DNA of 64,000 nt from Rikenellaceae bacterium (GTDB lineage: Bacteria > Bacteroidota > Bacteroidia > Bacteroidales > Rikenellaceae), in contig SUZR01000006.1 of assembly GCA_015059845.1 (NCBI GenBank), positions 62,001 to 126,000 on the forward strand, read 5' to 3'. The notes beneath the pieces are model-generated. The model was not told the origin of the DNA, ran no database searches, and was given only the letters and a program-made list of their open reading frames with translations. Position 1 is the first letter of the stretch, and each line of letters opens with the position of its first letter. The position numbers and the translations under genes were made by a program. Of the stretch, positions 8,010-15,364 are shown piece by piece.

Positions 8010-9314
8010 ATGGCTTTTTTATTTACCTCGGAGTCTGTGTCGGAGGGTCACCCCGATAAGGTGTCAGACCAGATTTCGGATGCTATTTTGGACGAGTTTC
8101 TTCGTCACGATTCACAGTCAAAAGTTGCTTGTGAGACACTTTGTACAACAGGTTTGGTAGTTGTGTCGGGTGAGGTTAAATCATCGGCATATGTTGATAT
8201 CCAGGGTGTTGCACGACGTGTTATTGATAAAATCGGATATAACAAGAGCGAGTATCAGTTCGATGCAGCATCGTGCGGTATCCTCTCGGCTATCCACGAG
8301 CAGTCGTCAGATATCAATCAGGGTGTTGAGCGCGCCGAGGCTGAGGAGCAGGGCGCTGGTGACCAGGGTATTATGTTTGGCTATGCCTGCAACGAGACAC
8401 GCGAGTATATGCCTGCGACGCTGATTCTCTCGCACGTTATACTGAAGGAGCTGGCCGTAATCCGCCGCGAGGGCGAGACTATGACCTACCTGCGTCCCGA
8501 TGCCAAAAGTCAGGTTACGATGGAGTATGACGAGGCTACGGGTAAGCCCACACGTGTACACACTATCGTTGTATCTACGCAGCACGATGAGTTCGTTCGT
8601 CCTACCGAGGAGCGTTCGGAGAAGGAGGCTGAGATTATGATGCAGCGCCTGATACGTGAGGATGTGAAGAATATCTTGATTCCTCGCGTTAAGGCTCGCT
8701 TGGAGCGCGCAGGTGACTGTCTGTCGGAGCTTATCGGCGATGATTATATCCTGCACGTTAACCCTACGGGAAAGTTCGTTATCGGAGGTCCTCACGGAGA
8801 TACAGGTTTGACCGGCCGTAAGATTATTGTTGATACCTACGGTGGTCGTGGTGCTCACGGTGGTGGTGCCTTCTCTGGTAAGGATTCATCGAAGGTTGAC
8901 CGCTCGGCGGCTTACGCAGCACGCCATATCGCAAAGAATATGGTTGCCGCAGGTGTTGCCGACCAGGTTTTGGTGCAGCTCAGCTACGCTATCGGTATTG
9001 CCGAGCCGTTGTCAGTATATGTTGATACCTATGGCTCGAAACGCCCCGTAGCGTTGGAGGGTATGACCGATGGCGAGATTGCACGCAAGGTTTCAAAGCT
9101 GTTCGACCTGCGTCCTGCAGCTATCGTGAAGCGTTTCGGTTTGACGAATCCTATCTTCGAGGCTACGGCTTCGTATGGTCACTTCGGTAACCGTCCCTAC
9201 AAGAAGAGCGTCAAGGTTTGGGAGAATGGCGTAGAGGTCGAGCGCGAGATTGAGTTCTTCGGCTGGGAGCGTCTGGATGTAGTGGAGCAGATTAAGGCAG
9301 AGTTCGGATTGTAA
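8010..9314 (+). CDS. metK: S-adenosylmethionine synthetase
   Basis: 434 residues. It makes S-adenosylmethionine from methionine and ATP with release of phosphate and diphosphate. Signatures: [20 protein letters not shown] at the N-terminus, [15 protein letters not shown] (the methionine/ATP loop, about 111-125), [20 protein letters not shown] and [19 protein letters not shown] (phosphate loop). It is slightly longer than the E. coli enzyme (384) because of insertions in the middle, common in Bacteroidota. Control by a SAM-II riboswitch in its leader would be product feedback. It is followed immediately by repeat copy A and a strong terminator, so it is probably transcribed alone. Confidence 0.97.
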   Translation: MAFLFTSESVSEGHPDKVSDQISDAILDEFLRHDSQSKVACETLCTTGLVVVSGEVKSSAYVDIQGVARRVIDKIGYNKSEYQFDAASCGILSAIHEQSSDINQGVERAEAEEQGAGDQGIMFGYACNETREYMPATLILSHVILKELAVIRREGETMTYLRPDAKSQVTMEYDEATGKPTRVHTIVVSTQHDEFVRPTEERSEKEAEIMMQRLIREDVKNILIPRVKARLERAGDCLSELIGDDYILHVNPTGKFVIGGPHGDTGLTGRKIIVDTYGGRGAHGGGAFSGKDSSKVDRSAAYAARHIAKNMVAAGVADQVLVQLSYAIGIAEPLSVYVDTYGSKRPVALEGMTDGEIARKVSKLFDLRPAAIVKRFGLTNPIFEATASYGHFGNRPYKKSVKVWENGVEVEREIEFFGWERLDVVEQIKAEFGL

Positions 9315-9433
9315 GAAATTGCCTAACAAGGCTGCTTTGTCGTTATGCTCACCCTCAAAATCCTCATTTACGCCAAGTAAACTGCGGTTTTTCGGGTTTC
9401 GCAAGCCTAAAATCAGCTCTTGAGATACAATTT
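9315..9433 (+). repeat. Structured 119-bp intergenic repeat, copy A
   Basis: It starts on the base after the metK stop. The ends are imperfect inverted repeats (AAATTGCCTAACAAGGCT at 9316-9333; AGCTCTTGAGATACAATTT at 9415-9433). The core CTCATTTACGCCAAGTAAAC with TGCGG (9363-9387) is an internal hairpin (TTTAC with GTAAA). It is shared with copy C at 40095 (same length, same orientation) and more divergently with copy B at 20751. It has no coding potential. Confidence 0.85.
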
Positions 9434-9448
9434 ACCATAGAAGATAAG

Positions 9449-9478
9449 GAGGTTGCTTGTGTGCAACCTCTTTTTTTT
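9449..9478 (+). terminator. Rho-independent terminator after metK
   Basis: A perfect 8-bp stem, GAGGTTGC (9449-9456) with GCAACCTC (9463-9470), with a 6-base loop and eight T residues (9471-9478). It lies beyond the repeat, so copy A would be part of the metK mRNA 3' region. Confidence 0.92.
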
Positions 9479-9490
9479 GCCCGATTTTTG

Positions 9491-9498
9491 TATCTTTG
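9491..9498 (+). promoter_or_regulatory. Putative degP promoter -7 box with long leader
   Basis: TATCTTTG matches the Bacteroidota -7 box. If used, the degP leader (about 9505-9666) is about 160 bases of AT-rich sequence in which I see no known riboswitch or ORF. No good -33 box is visible at the right spacing. A weaker alternative, TAATTTG, lies near 9630. Confidence 0.45.
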
Positions 9499-9666
9499 TA
9501 TCTAATTGGAGTGGTATTCGACAATATTAAGTAGAAAAATTCTCCGAATATGTATAATAATTCATATCGGCGAGCCGTTATAAATGCAGAATAAGTAAAA
9601 ACAGAATTTGCCTATGCAGAAACTTGCCTAATTTGAATTATAAACATTTTTTTTACTTGTGTTATT

Positions 9667-11166
9667 ATGAAAAAGACGGCATTAGTGATTTTGGGAGCAG
9701 CCGTAGTTTCGGCTGTTGCTGGCGGTGCGACCGCATTGTATGTAAATAATTATCTTTCTAATAAAGGTGGTGTACTTTCGTCAGATGACATCACCACACA
9801 GTGGAGTGATGAGACACCCAAGGCGGGTAACCATTTTGCGGCATATCAGGCCGAGCAGTATCCCGACCTTACCTACGCTGCCGAGAATGCAGTGAAGGCG
9901 GTTGTAAACATCGAGTCTATCCGTGAGGTGCAGTATGGTGGCCGTTCGCGCGGATACGACCCCTTCTATGAGTTTTTCGGTATCCCCTATGGTGGTGGAT
10001 ATGGTGAGCCGCAGACCCGCGAGCAGCGAGCAGGTGGTTCGGGCGTAATCATCTCGGAGGATGGCTATATCGTTACAAATAACCACGTTATTGAGGATGC
10101 AACCAAACTCAAGGTAAAACTCAATGATGGCCGCACGTTCGATGCGAAGCTCATCGGCACAGACCCTACAACGGATGTCGCGTTGATTAAGATTGATGAG
10201 AAGAATCTGCCTACAATTCCCTTTGGTAACTCGGATAATCTGCGTTTGGGCGAGTGGGTGTTGGCTATCGGCTCACCCTTCGACTTGCAGTCAACAATTA
10301 CGGCAGGTATCGTCAGCGCTAAGGCTCGCCAGTTGGGCGTTATTCCCAATGAGTTGCGTGTGGAGTCGTTTATCCAGACCGATGCGGCTGTGAATCCTGG
10401 TAACTCGGGCGGTGCGCTGGTAAATACACGTGGTGAGTTGGTAGGTATCAATACCGTAATTAAATCATCTACGGGTAGTTATATCGGTTACTCGTTTGCC
10501 GTTCCCGAGACTATCGTGCGTAAGGTTGTTGTCGATTTAAAGGAGTATGGCGTTGTGCAGCGTGCATTGCTCGGTATTCGTTATCGCGCTATCGACGACC
10601 AGTTTATCGAGCAGCTTGGTGAGGAGCTCGGTATCACGAAGACGGGTGGTCTGTATGTTGATGAGGTTGTTGAGGGCGGAGCTGCCGAGGAGGCGGGCCT
10701 GCGTAAGGGTGATATCATTACCGCTATTGATGGCACAAAGACCAATGATGCCTCTACAATGACCGAGAAGATGGCGCAGCGTCGTCCTAACGATAAGGTT
10801 ACTATCTCGTATAACCGTAACGGCATAGATAAAAAGGTGCAGGTAACACTCAAGAATAAGGTTGGCAAGGCTGAGCCTGTAACTGTTGACACTAAGGATG
10901 TTGCCGAGGCTCTGGGTGGTAAGTTCTCTGAGGTTAGCCGTGCCACACGCGAGAAGCTGGAGATTCGTGGCGGTGTTCAGGTTACAAGTGTCGAGCGCGA
11001 TGGCTTGCTGGGCCGCTCGGGCGTAAAGGAGGGCTTTGTGATTACCTATATCAACGACCGTCCTGTCACCTCAATGAGCGACTTGCAGCGTATGAGCGAC
11101 AAGATTGAAACCATCGATGGCGTCTATCCCAACGGTCGCGCCCTGCGTTATGTGATTGTGCAGTAA
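9667..11166 (+). CDS. degP: Periplasmic serine protease DegP/HtrA (Do family)
   Basis: 499 residues. An N-terminal signal or anchor segment (about residues 4-25) directs it to the envelope, where the family degrades or refolds damaged proteins. The trypsin-like domain carries the catalytic triad: His in VTNNHVIEDA (about 140), Asp in TTDVALIKID (about 168) and Ser in NPGNSGGALV (about 245). Two PDZ domains follow (about 295-385 and 415-495); the first contains GGLYVDEVVEGGAAEEAGLRKG. In the protease domain, the loop after YGGRSRGYDPFYEFFG resembles the LA loop of Do proteases. A strong terminator follows at 11189 and the gene appears monocistronic. Confidence 0.93.
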   Translation: MKKTALVILGAAVVSAVAGGATALYVNNYLSNKGGVLSSDDITTQWSDETPKAGNHFAAYQAEQYPDLTYAAENAVKAVVNIESIREVQYGGRSRGYDPFYEFFGIPYGGGYGEPQTREQRAGGSGVIISEDGYIVTNNHVIEDATKLKVKLNDGRTFDAKLIGTDPTTDVALIKIDEKNLPTIPFGNSDNLRLGEWVLAIGSPFDLQSTITAGIVSAKARQLGVIPNELRVESFIQTDAAVNPGNSGGALVNTRGELVGINTVIKSSTGSYIGYSFAVPETIVRKVVVDLKEYGVVQRALLGIRYRAIDDQFIEQLGEELGITKTGGLYVDEVVEGGAAEEAGLRKGDIITAIDGTKTNDASTMTEKMAQRRPNDKVTISYNRNGIDKKVQVTLKNKVGKAEPVTVDTKDVAEALGGKFSEVSRATREKLEIRGGVQVTSVERDGLLGRSGVKEGFVITYINDRPVTSMSDLQRMSDKIETIDGVYPNGRALRYVIVQ

Positions 11167-11188
11167 TTAACCACAGAGAAAATATTTT

Positions 11189-11216
11189 CCCCGACCTAAC
11201 AAGGTCGGGGATTTTT
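11189..11216 (+). terminator. Rho-independent terminator after degP
   Basis: A perfect 9-bp stem CCCCGACCT (11189-11197) / AGGTCGGGG (11202-11210) with an AACA loop, then ATTTTT. Confidence 0.93.
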
Positions 11217-11345
11217 ATGTATTGGTTTGTTGTTCAGGCGTATTCAAATTGAGAAGAATCGGATAAAAATATCGTAGATATTTATTCATATTTCTCAAAT
11301 CCAAAAAAAGTTAGTAACTTTACACCAAATTTACATATTGAAGAG

Positions 11346-12191
11346 ATGATTGTAGAATTAATTTCAAAATATCTGGAGAGTAATAAGCGTCTGGTGGTGC
11401 CTAATTTGGGTGCGTTTATCGTCAAGGAGGCGGGACGTGTGGTGTTATTCTCGAATCTTATCAAGGGCGATGATGGCGTGTTGCGTTCGTTGCTCATCGC
11501 CGATGGCGTGTCGGAGCTGGAGGCTGCAGCAGCCATCGACCGTTTTGTCTTTGAGGTGAACTTTCGTCTGGAGAGTACGGGCGAGTGTTTGCTGAGTGGT
11601 TTTGGCGTGCTGAAAACAGGTGTAAATGGCACTATCTCGTTCTCGTATCAGCCCACAACCAAGGGTGAGAATTTGGATGGTAATGTAGCTCCGCGCAATA
11701 GTAAGCCCGCAGTTGCGCCCGTTGAGGCAAAAACCAAGCAGGAGCCTAAGCCTAAGGTAGAGCCTATTGCGGAGGATGAGCCTTTGCAGATAAATGTTGT
11801 GCCTCGCAAGGAGCCCGTGGCTCGCCAGCAGGAGGTTGCAGCTGAGCGAGATGAGCAGCAGGAGCGTCCTGTGCGTCCTGCACGTCGTCCTCGACCACAG
11901 GATGATTACGTCAAGGGCTTGCGTTATGGTAAGGGCCGTAAGGTTGTGACAGGCCGCGAGAGTGCTACTTCGCGCAAGAGCAATAAGAGCGACCTCATTA
12001 TGAAACTCGCTATTTTCGCAGCTGTTTTGGCAATTTTGGCTTTGGCATACGGCGTATGGAACGATTGGCGTGCATCGAAGTACGACGAGCCATTTATTGA
12101 CAACTCGGAGATTTACGAGGATGTTCCCGAGAGTGCTGAGCGTGAGGTGCGCAACCCCGATTTGGATTATATTACGCCTAAAGAGAATTAA
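11346..12191 (+). CDS. HU-CCDC81 family DNA-binding-like membrane protein
   Basis: 281 residues. The first about 100 residues (VELISKYLESNKRLVVPNLG, then FIVKE) match the bacterial HU-CCDC81 domain, an HU-like fold widespread in Bacteroidota. A charged Pro/Glu/Lys/Arg linker follows (about 115-205), then one transmembrane helix (about 219-236, MKLAIFAAVLAILALAYGVW) and an acidic tail. Many homologues end in a SPOR peptidoglycan-binding domain; I see none here, since only about 45 residues follow the helix. The function is unknown; N-in topology is likely, with the HU-like domain in the cytoplasm. It is 5 bases upstream of the sigma-54-type activator, so the two are co-transcribed. Confidence 0.78.
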   Translation: MIVELISKYLESNKRLVVPNLGAFIVKEAGRVVLFSNLIKGDDGVLRSLLIADGVSELEAAAAIDRFVFEVNFRLESTGECLLSGFGVLKTGVNGTISFSYQPTTKGENLDGNVAPRNSKPAVAPVEAKTKQEPKPKVEPIAEDEPLQINVVPRKEPVARQQEVAAERDEQQERPVRPARRPRPQDDYVKGLRYGKGRKVVTGRESATSRKSNKSDLIMKLAIFAAVLAILALAYGVWNDWRASKYDEPFIDNSEIYEDVPESAEREVRNPDLDYITPKEN

Positions 12192-12196
12192 TTACT

Positions 12197-13417
12197 ATGG
12201 CGGAGATAGATATTACTACCGTTAAACAACGATTTGGCATCATCGGTAACTCCGATGCGATGAATCGTGCCCTGAGCGTTGCTCTGCGTGTCGCTCCGAC
12301 CGATTTGTCGGTTTTGGTGACGGGCGAGAGTGGTGTAGGTAAGGAGTTCTTTCCGCAGATTATACACGCATATTCAGCTCGTAAGCACGCCAAGTATGTA
12401 GCGGTGAATTGTGGTGCGATACCCGAGGGTACGATTGACTCGGAACTCTTCGGCCACGAGAAAGGTTCTTTTACGGGTGCTACCGAGGCGCGTAAGGGTT
12501 ACTTCGAGGAGGCTGATGGCGGAACAATCTTTTTGGACGAGGTGGGCGAGTTGCCCCTCTCTACGCAGGTACGTTTGTTGCGTGTATTGCAGTCAGGTGA
12601 GTTTATGCGTGTAGGCTCGGCGCGAGTGCAGAAGACAAATGTGCGTGTTGTGGCGGCTACAAATAACGACCTCTTGCGCTCGATTGAGAGTGGCCGTTTC
12701 CGCGAGGATTTATATTACCGCTTGAATACGGTGCCTATTACGGTTCCGGCCCTGCGTGAGCGTCCTGAGGATATTCCTCTGTTGTTCCGTAAGTTTGCGG
12801 CTGATGTTGCCGTTCAGTATAAGATGCCGGCCGTTCAGCTGGATGATAACGCACGTGCTATGCTCCAGAGTCACTATTGGCGCGGAAATGTTCGTCAGCT
12901 GAAGAATGTGGCGGAGCAAATCTCGGCGTTGGAGAAGAGCCGTGTTATTACGGCCGATGTTTTGGCATCGTACCTTGCTCCTGCGCACTCGGCGGCTCCT
13001 ACTATGGCATCGGCAGGCGTTGGTGGCGAGGATTTCTCGACCGAGCGAGAGCTGTTGTATAAGATTCTGTTCGATATGCGCAGCGATATCAACGACCTGA
13101 AGCGTATGTTGTCGGACTTGATGCACGGGGCACACCTCCAGCACCATACGCAGCATACCGCCTCGCATCACGATGTTATCGGTTTGCTGCCATCCTCTTC
13201 GGTGGTAGCCCCTGAGGCCGATTATGCCGTAAGCGAGGAGGTGGAGGATGTTCCGCATAAGGAGCTTACCAAGGCCGATATGCAGCGCGAGCAGATTGTG
13301 CGTGCCTTGAAGAATAACAATGGCCGCCGCCGTGATGCTGCGCGTGAGTTGTTTATGTCGGAGCGCACGCTCTATCGCCGCATAAAGGAGTTGGGTATAA
13401 ACGATGAAGATTTTTAG
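12197..13417 (+). CDS. Sigma-54-type transcriptional activator (AAA+ / Fis HTH)
   Basis: 406 residues. AAA+ domain with Walker A GESGVGKE (43-50), the sigma-54 contact loop GSFTGA (90-95; canonical GAFTGA), Walker B FLDEVGEL (112-119) and the arginine-finger region RFREDLYYRLNTVPI. A C-terminal Fis-type helix-turn-helix is visible in GRRRDAARELFMSERTLYRR. There is no N-terminal receiver, GAF or PAS domain: the AAA+ core starts about 15 residues in, so the activity must be controlled otherwise. A linker (about 265-355) rich in His contains HGAHLQHHTQHTASHH. It lies between the HU-CCDC81 gene and lptE (12 bases before the lptE start), suggesting envelope-related targets. That is inference. Confidence 0.9.
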   Translation: MAEIDITTVKQRFGIIGNSDAMNRALSVALRVAPTDLSVLVTGESGVGKEFFPQIIHAYSARKHAKYVAVNCGAIPEGTIDSELFGHEKGSFTGATEARKGYFEEADGGTIFLDEVGELPLSTQVRLLRVLQSGEFMRVGSARVQKTNVRVVAATNNDLLRSIESGRFREDLYYRLNTVPITVPALRERPEDIPLLFRKFAADVAVQYKMPAVQLDDNARAMLQSHYWRGNVRQLKNVAEQISALEKSRVITADVLASYLAPAHSAAPTMASAGVGGEDFSTERELLYKILFDMRSDINDLKRMLSDLMHGAHLQHHTQHTASHHDVIGLLPSSSVVAPEADYAVSEEVEDVPHKELTKADMQREQIVRALKNNNGRRRDAARELFMSERTLYRRIKELGINDEDF

Positions 13418-13429
13418 TGAAGAATAGTT

Positions 13430-13957
13430 GTGAATAAGGTATTTTATAGATTGATATTTCCCGTACTCCTGCTCTGCGCTATGATGCAGACGGGGTGTAT
13501 ATTTATGAAGGGTGGCTACTCGCTCTCGGGTGCAAGTATCCCCGAGGCGGCCAAGACCTTTAGTGTTGCCTACTTCCCTAACAATGCTCCTATGGTGTCG
13601 CCCACGCTGAGTACAATGCTTACCGAGGCTCTGAAGGATAAGTTCTCGCGCCAGACAAAATTGCAAATGGTTGAGGAGGGCGGCGACTTCGCTTTTGAGG
13701 GAGAGATTACAGGTTATGCCTCGACGACCGCATCGGTGTCGAGTGATGACTACGCATTGCTGAACCGCCTTACGATTACCGTGCGCGTGAAGTTTACCAA
13801 TGCCGTTGACCCCAACGCATCGTTCGTTCAGACCTTCTCGCAGTTCACCGAATATGACTCTCAGCAGCTGTTGACCGATATCCAGACCTCGCTTGATGAG
13901 GAGATTGTAAATCAGCTTGTGACCGATATTTTTATGGCTTCAGCATCGAATTGGTAA
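13430..13957 (+). CDS. lptE: LPS assembly lipoprotein LptE-like
   Basis: 175 residues starting with GTG. The signal peptide ends in a lipobox (MMQTGC, Cys at residue 23), so it is an outer-membrane lipoprotein. The mature part, with GGYSLSGASIPEAAKTFSVA at its start and FEGEITGYASTTASVSSDDY in the middle, fits the Bacteroidota LptE family, which plugs the LptD barrel during LPS insertion. LptE is highly divergent in sequence, so the assignment rests on overall pattern, size and conserved neighbourhood (activator upstream, secG downstream). The start codon is not certain: TTG at 13427 is out of frame, and no in-frame ATG precedes the lipobox closely. Confidence 0.78.
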   Translation: MNKVFYRLIFPVLLLCAMMQTGCIFMKGGYSLSGASIPEAAKTFSVAYFPNNAPMVSPTLSTMLTEALKDKFSRQTKLQMVEEGGDFAFEGEITGYASTTASVSSDDYALLNRLTITVRVKFTNAVDPNASFVQTFSQFTEYDSQQLLTDIQTSLDEEIVNQLVTDIFMASASNW

Positions 13958-13961
13958 AATT

Positions 13962-14441
13962 ATGGGAAAAATATTTAAAAAAAAATCAGAGGCTGAAAAC
14001 GACGTTCTTACCATTGACAGAGAGTTGCTTGAGCAGCTTTTTCATACCGAGCGCTGGAGTGAAAATGCAGGAAATATCACTTCAAGTAATACTTCAGGTG
14101 ACGATTTGGTAAACAGATTGTGCGTGCAGCCCGAATTAGCCGCTCAACAAATTAATATAGAGTCGCTTACAAAGATTACCTCTGAGGATATTATAGATAA
14201 ATTCCTCCGCACGGAAAACCACCGTATTGTGGCTGAAGAAGGTGAAGTAACACAAGAGATAGTAACGGAGCCCGCTCTGGACGAGGAGGAGGATATGGTC
14301 AGCGAGGAGCTTGCCGAAATCTACCTCGCTCAGGGGCTGAAAGATATGGCAAAAGAAACTTATCGCAAATTAAGTTTGCTAAATCCCGAAAAAAGTATTT
14401 ACTTTGCAGAGATTATTTCAAAAATAGATAGTAATAATTAA
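13962..14441 (+). CDS. TPR-motif cytoplasmic protein, function unknown
   Basis: 159 residues with no signal peptide. Most of the chain is polar and acidic. The C-terminus (about 118-156) has one good tetratricopeptide-like helix pair: SEELAEIYLAQGLKDMAKET, then YRKLSLLNPEKSIYFAEI. The same motif closes a family often found between lptE and secG in Bacteroidota. The start follows the lptE stop by 4 bases, so it is co-transcribed. Codon use is more AT-rich than its neighbours (AAA runs at the start). I do not assign a function. Confidence 0.75.
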   Translation: MGKIFKKKSEAENDVLTIDRELLEQLFHTERWSENAGNITSSNTSGDDLVNRLCVQPELAAQQINIESLTKITSEDIIDKFLRTENHRIVAEEGEVTQEIVTEPALDEEEDMVSEELAEIYLAQGLKDMAKETYRKLSLLNPEKSIYFAEIISKIDSNN

Positions 14442-14456
14442 AAATAGTATAGAATT

Positions 14457-14816
14457 ATGTTATATTCAATTTGTATCGTATTGATTCTCGTTGCGAGCAT
14501 TATCCTTATCTTGGCTATCTTGGTGCAGAACCCCAAGAGCGGTATGGCTGCAAACTTCGGTGCTGCTAACCAGGTTATGGGTGTTCGTGAGTCTGCCAAT
14601 ATCTTGGAGAAGACAACTTGGACTTTGGCTGGTTTGATTGTAGCTTTGAGCCTTATCGCTACTATCTCTATGGAGAGCGACGTGGTTACCACAGGTGGTG
14701 CTTTGCAGAAGGACGCTGAGGCTTTGATGGAGCGCGTAAACGCTAACGCTTCTCAGAACGCTATGCCCCAGGCTGAGGTTCCTGCTGAGGCTCCCGCAGA
14801 GACTCCCGCAAACTAA
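14457..14816 (+). CDS. secG: Preprotein translocase subunit SecG
   Basis: 119 residues. Two transmembrane helices (about residues 2-20 and 52-72) flank the conserved cytoplasmic loop AILVQNPKSGMAANFGAANQ, with GVRESANILEKTTW before the second helix; this is the standard SecG layout. It joins SecYE in the inner membrane and aids protein export. The C-terminal about 40 residues are Ala/Glu/Pro-rich (PAEAPAETPAN), a low-complexity tail common in this phylum. Codon use is strongly biased (GCT, CAG, GTT), consistent with high expression. It ends the 11346-14816 gene run and is followed by a strong terminator. Confidence 0.93.
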   Translation: MLYSICIVLILVASIILILAILVQNPKSGMAANFGAANQVMGVRESANILEKTTWTLAGLIVALSLIATISMESDVVTTGGALQKDAEALMERVNANASQNAMPQAEVPAEAPAETPAN

Positions 14817-14837
14817 TTGCACGAGGATTTCAGTTAC

Positions 14838-14869
14838 GACGCATCCCATTCGGGGTGCGTCTTTTTTTT
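14838..14869 (+). terminator. Rho-independent terminator after secG
   Basis: A 9-10-bp stem GACGCATCCC (14838-14847) / GGGGTGCGTC (14852-14861) with a 4-base loop and eight T residues. Confidence 0.92.
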
Positions 14870-14891
14870 GTCTTTTTGCGAAAACGTGATA

Positions 14892-14948
14892 TTTTAGTTG
14901 AAAAACTGCATAAAATAGTTGGAGATAAAAATTTTTTAGTTATATTTG
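14892..14948 (+). promoter_or_regulatory. blaI promoter with three TAGTT boxes at 21-base spacing
   Basis: The -7 box TATATTTG (14941-14948) follows a TTGG -33 (14919-14922) with an 18-base spacer. TAGTT boxes begin at 14895, 14916 and 14937, exactly 21 bases apart; two overlap the -33 and -7 elements. The first also forms the dyad AGTTGAAAAACT (14896-14907). BlaI family repressors bind dyads over their own promoter, so this is a reasonable operator candidate. That assignment is inference. Confidence 0.6.
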
Positions 14949-14978
14949 CAGTAGATAAACCCTAAAACCAATATTATT

Positions 14979-15335
14979 ATGCAAAAGTTAACTAACAAAG
15001 AGGAAGAGGTAATGCAGTTCTTCTGGGAGCGTGGTCCGATGTTCGTAAAGGATATCGTTGCGCTGTACGATGACCCGAAACCCCACTTCAACACAATTTC
15101 GACTATGGTACGTCTCCTCGAGTCGAAGGGCTTTGTTGACCACGAGGTTTTCGGAAACACCTACCGTTACTTCCCCGTAATCTCGCAGGAGGAGTTCTCT
15201 AAGGGATTGCTTGGAAATGTTGTTACGCGCTATTTCGAGAGTTCGTACAAGCGTGTTGTTTCGGCGTTGATAGCCGAGGAGAAGATTTCTGTTGACGAAT
15301 TGGAGGAGCTTATACGCAAGGTAAATAACCAGTAG
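14979..15335 (+). CDS. blaI: BlaI/MecI/CopY family transcriptional repressor
   Basis: 118 residues. A winged helix at the N-terminus (LTNKEEEVMQFFWERGPMFV, then HFNTISTMVRLLESKGFVDH) is the BlaI/MecI DNA-binding domain, and the C-terminal helices dimerise. In the well-studied systems the repressor is cleaved after the membrane sensor BlaR1 is triggered. The partner gene begins 29 bases downstream. In Bacteroidota such pairs are often not linked to a beta-lactamase, and none is seen here, so the inducing signal is unknown. Three regularly spaced TAGTT boxes sit over the promoter and may be its operators. Confidence 0.92.
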   Translation: MQKLTNKEEEVMQFFWERGPMFVKDIVALYDDPKPHFNTISTMVRLLESKGFVDHEVFGNTYRYFPVISQEEFSKGLLGNVVTRYFESSYKRVVSALIAEEKISVDELEELIRKVNNQ

Positions 15336-15364
15336 CACCCCGCAAAACAAAAAATCATTAGGCT

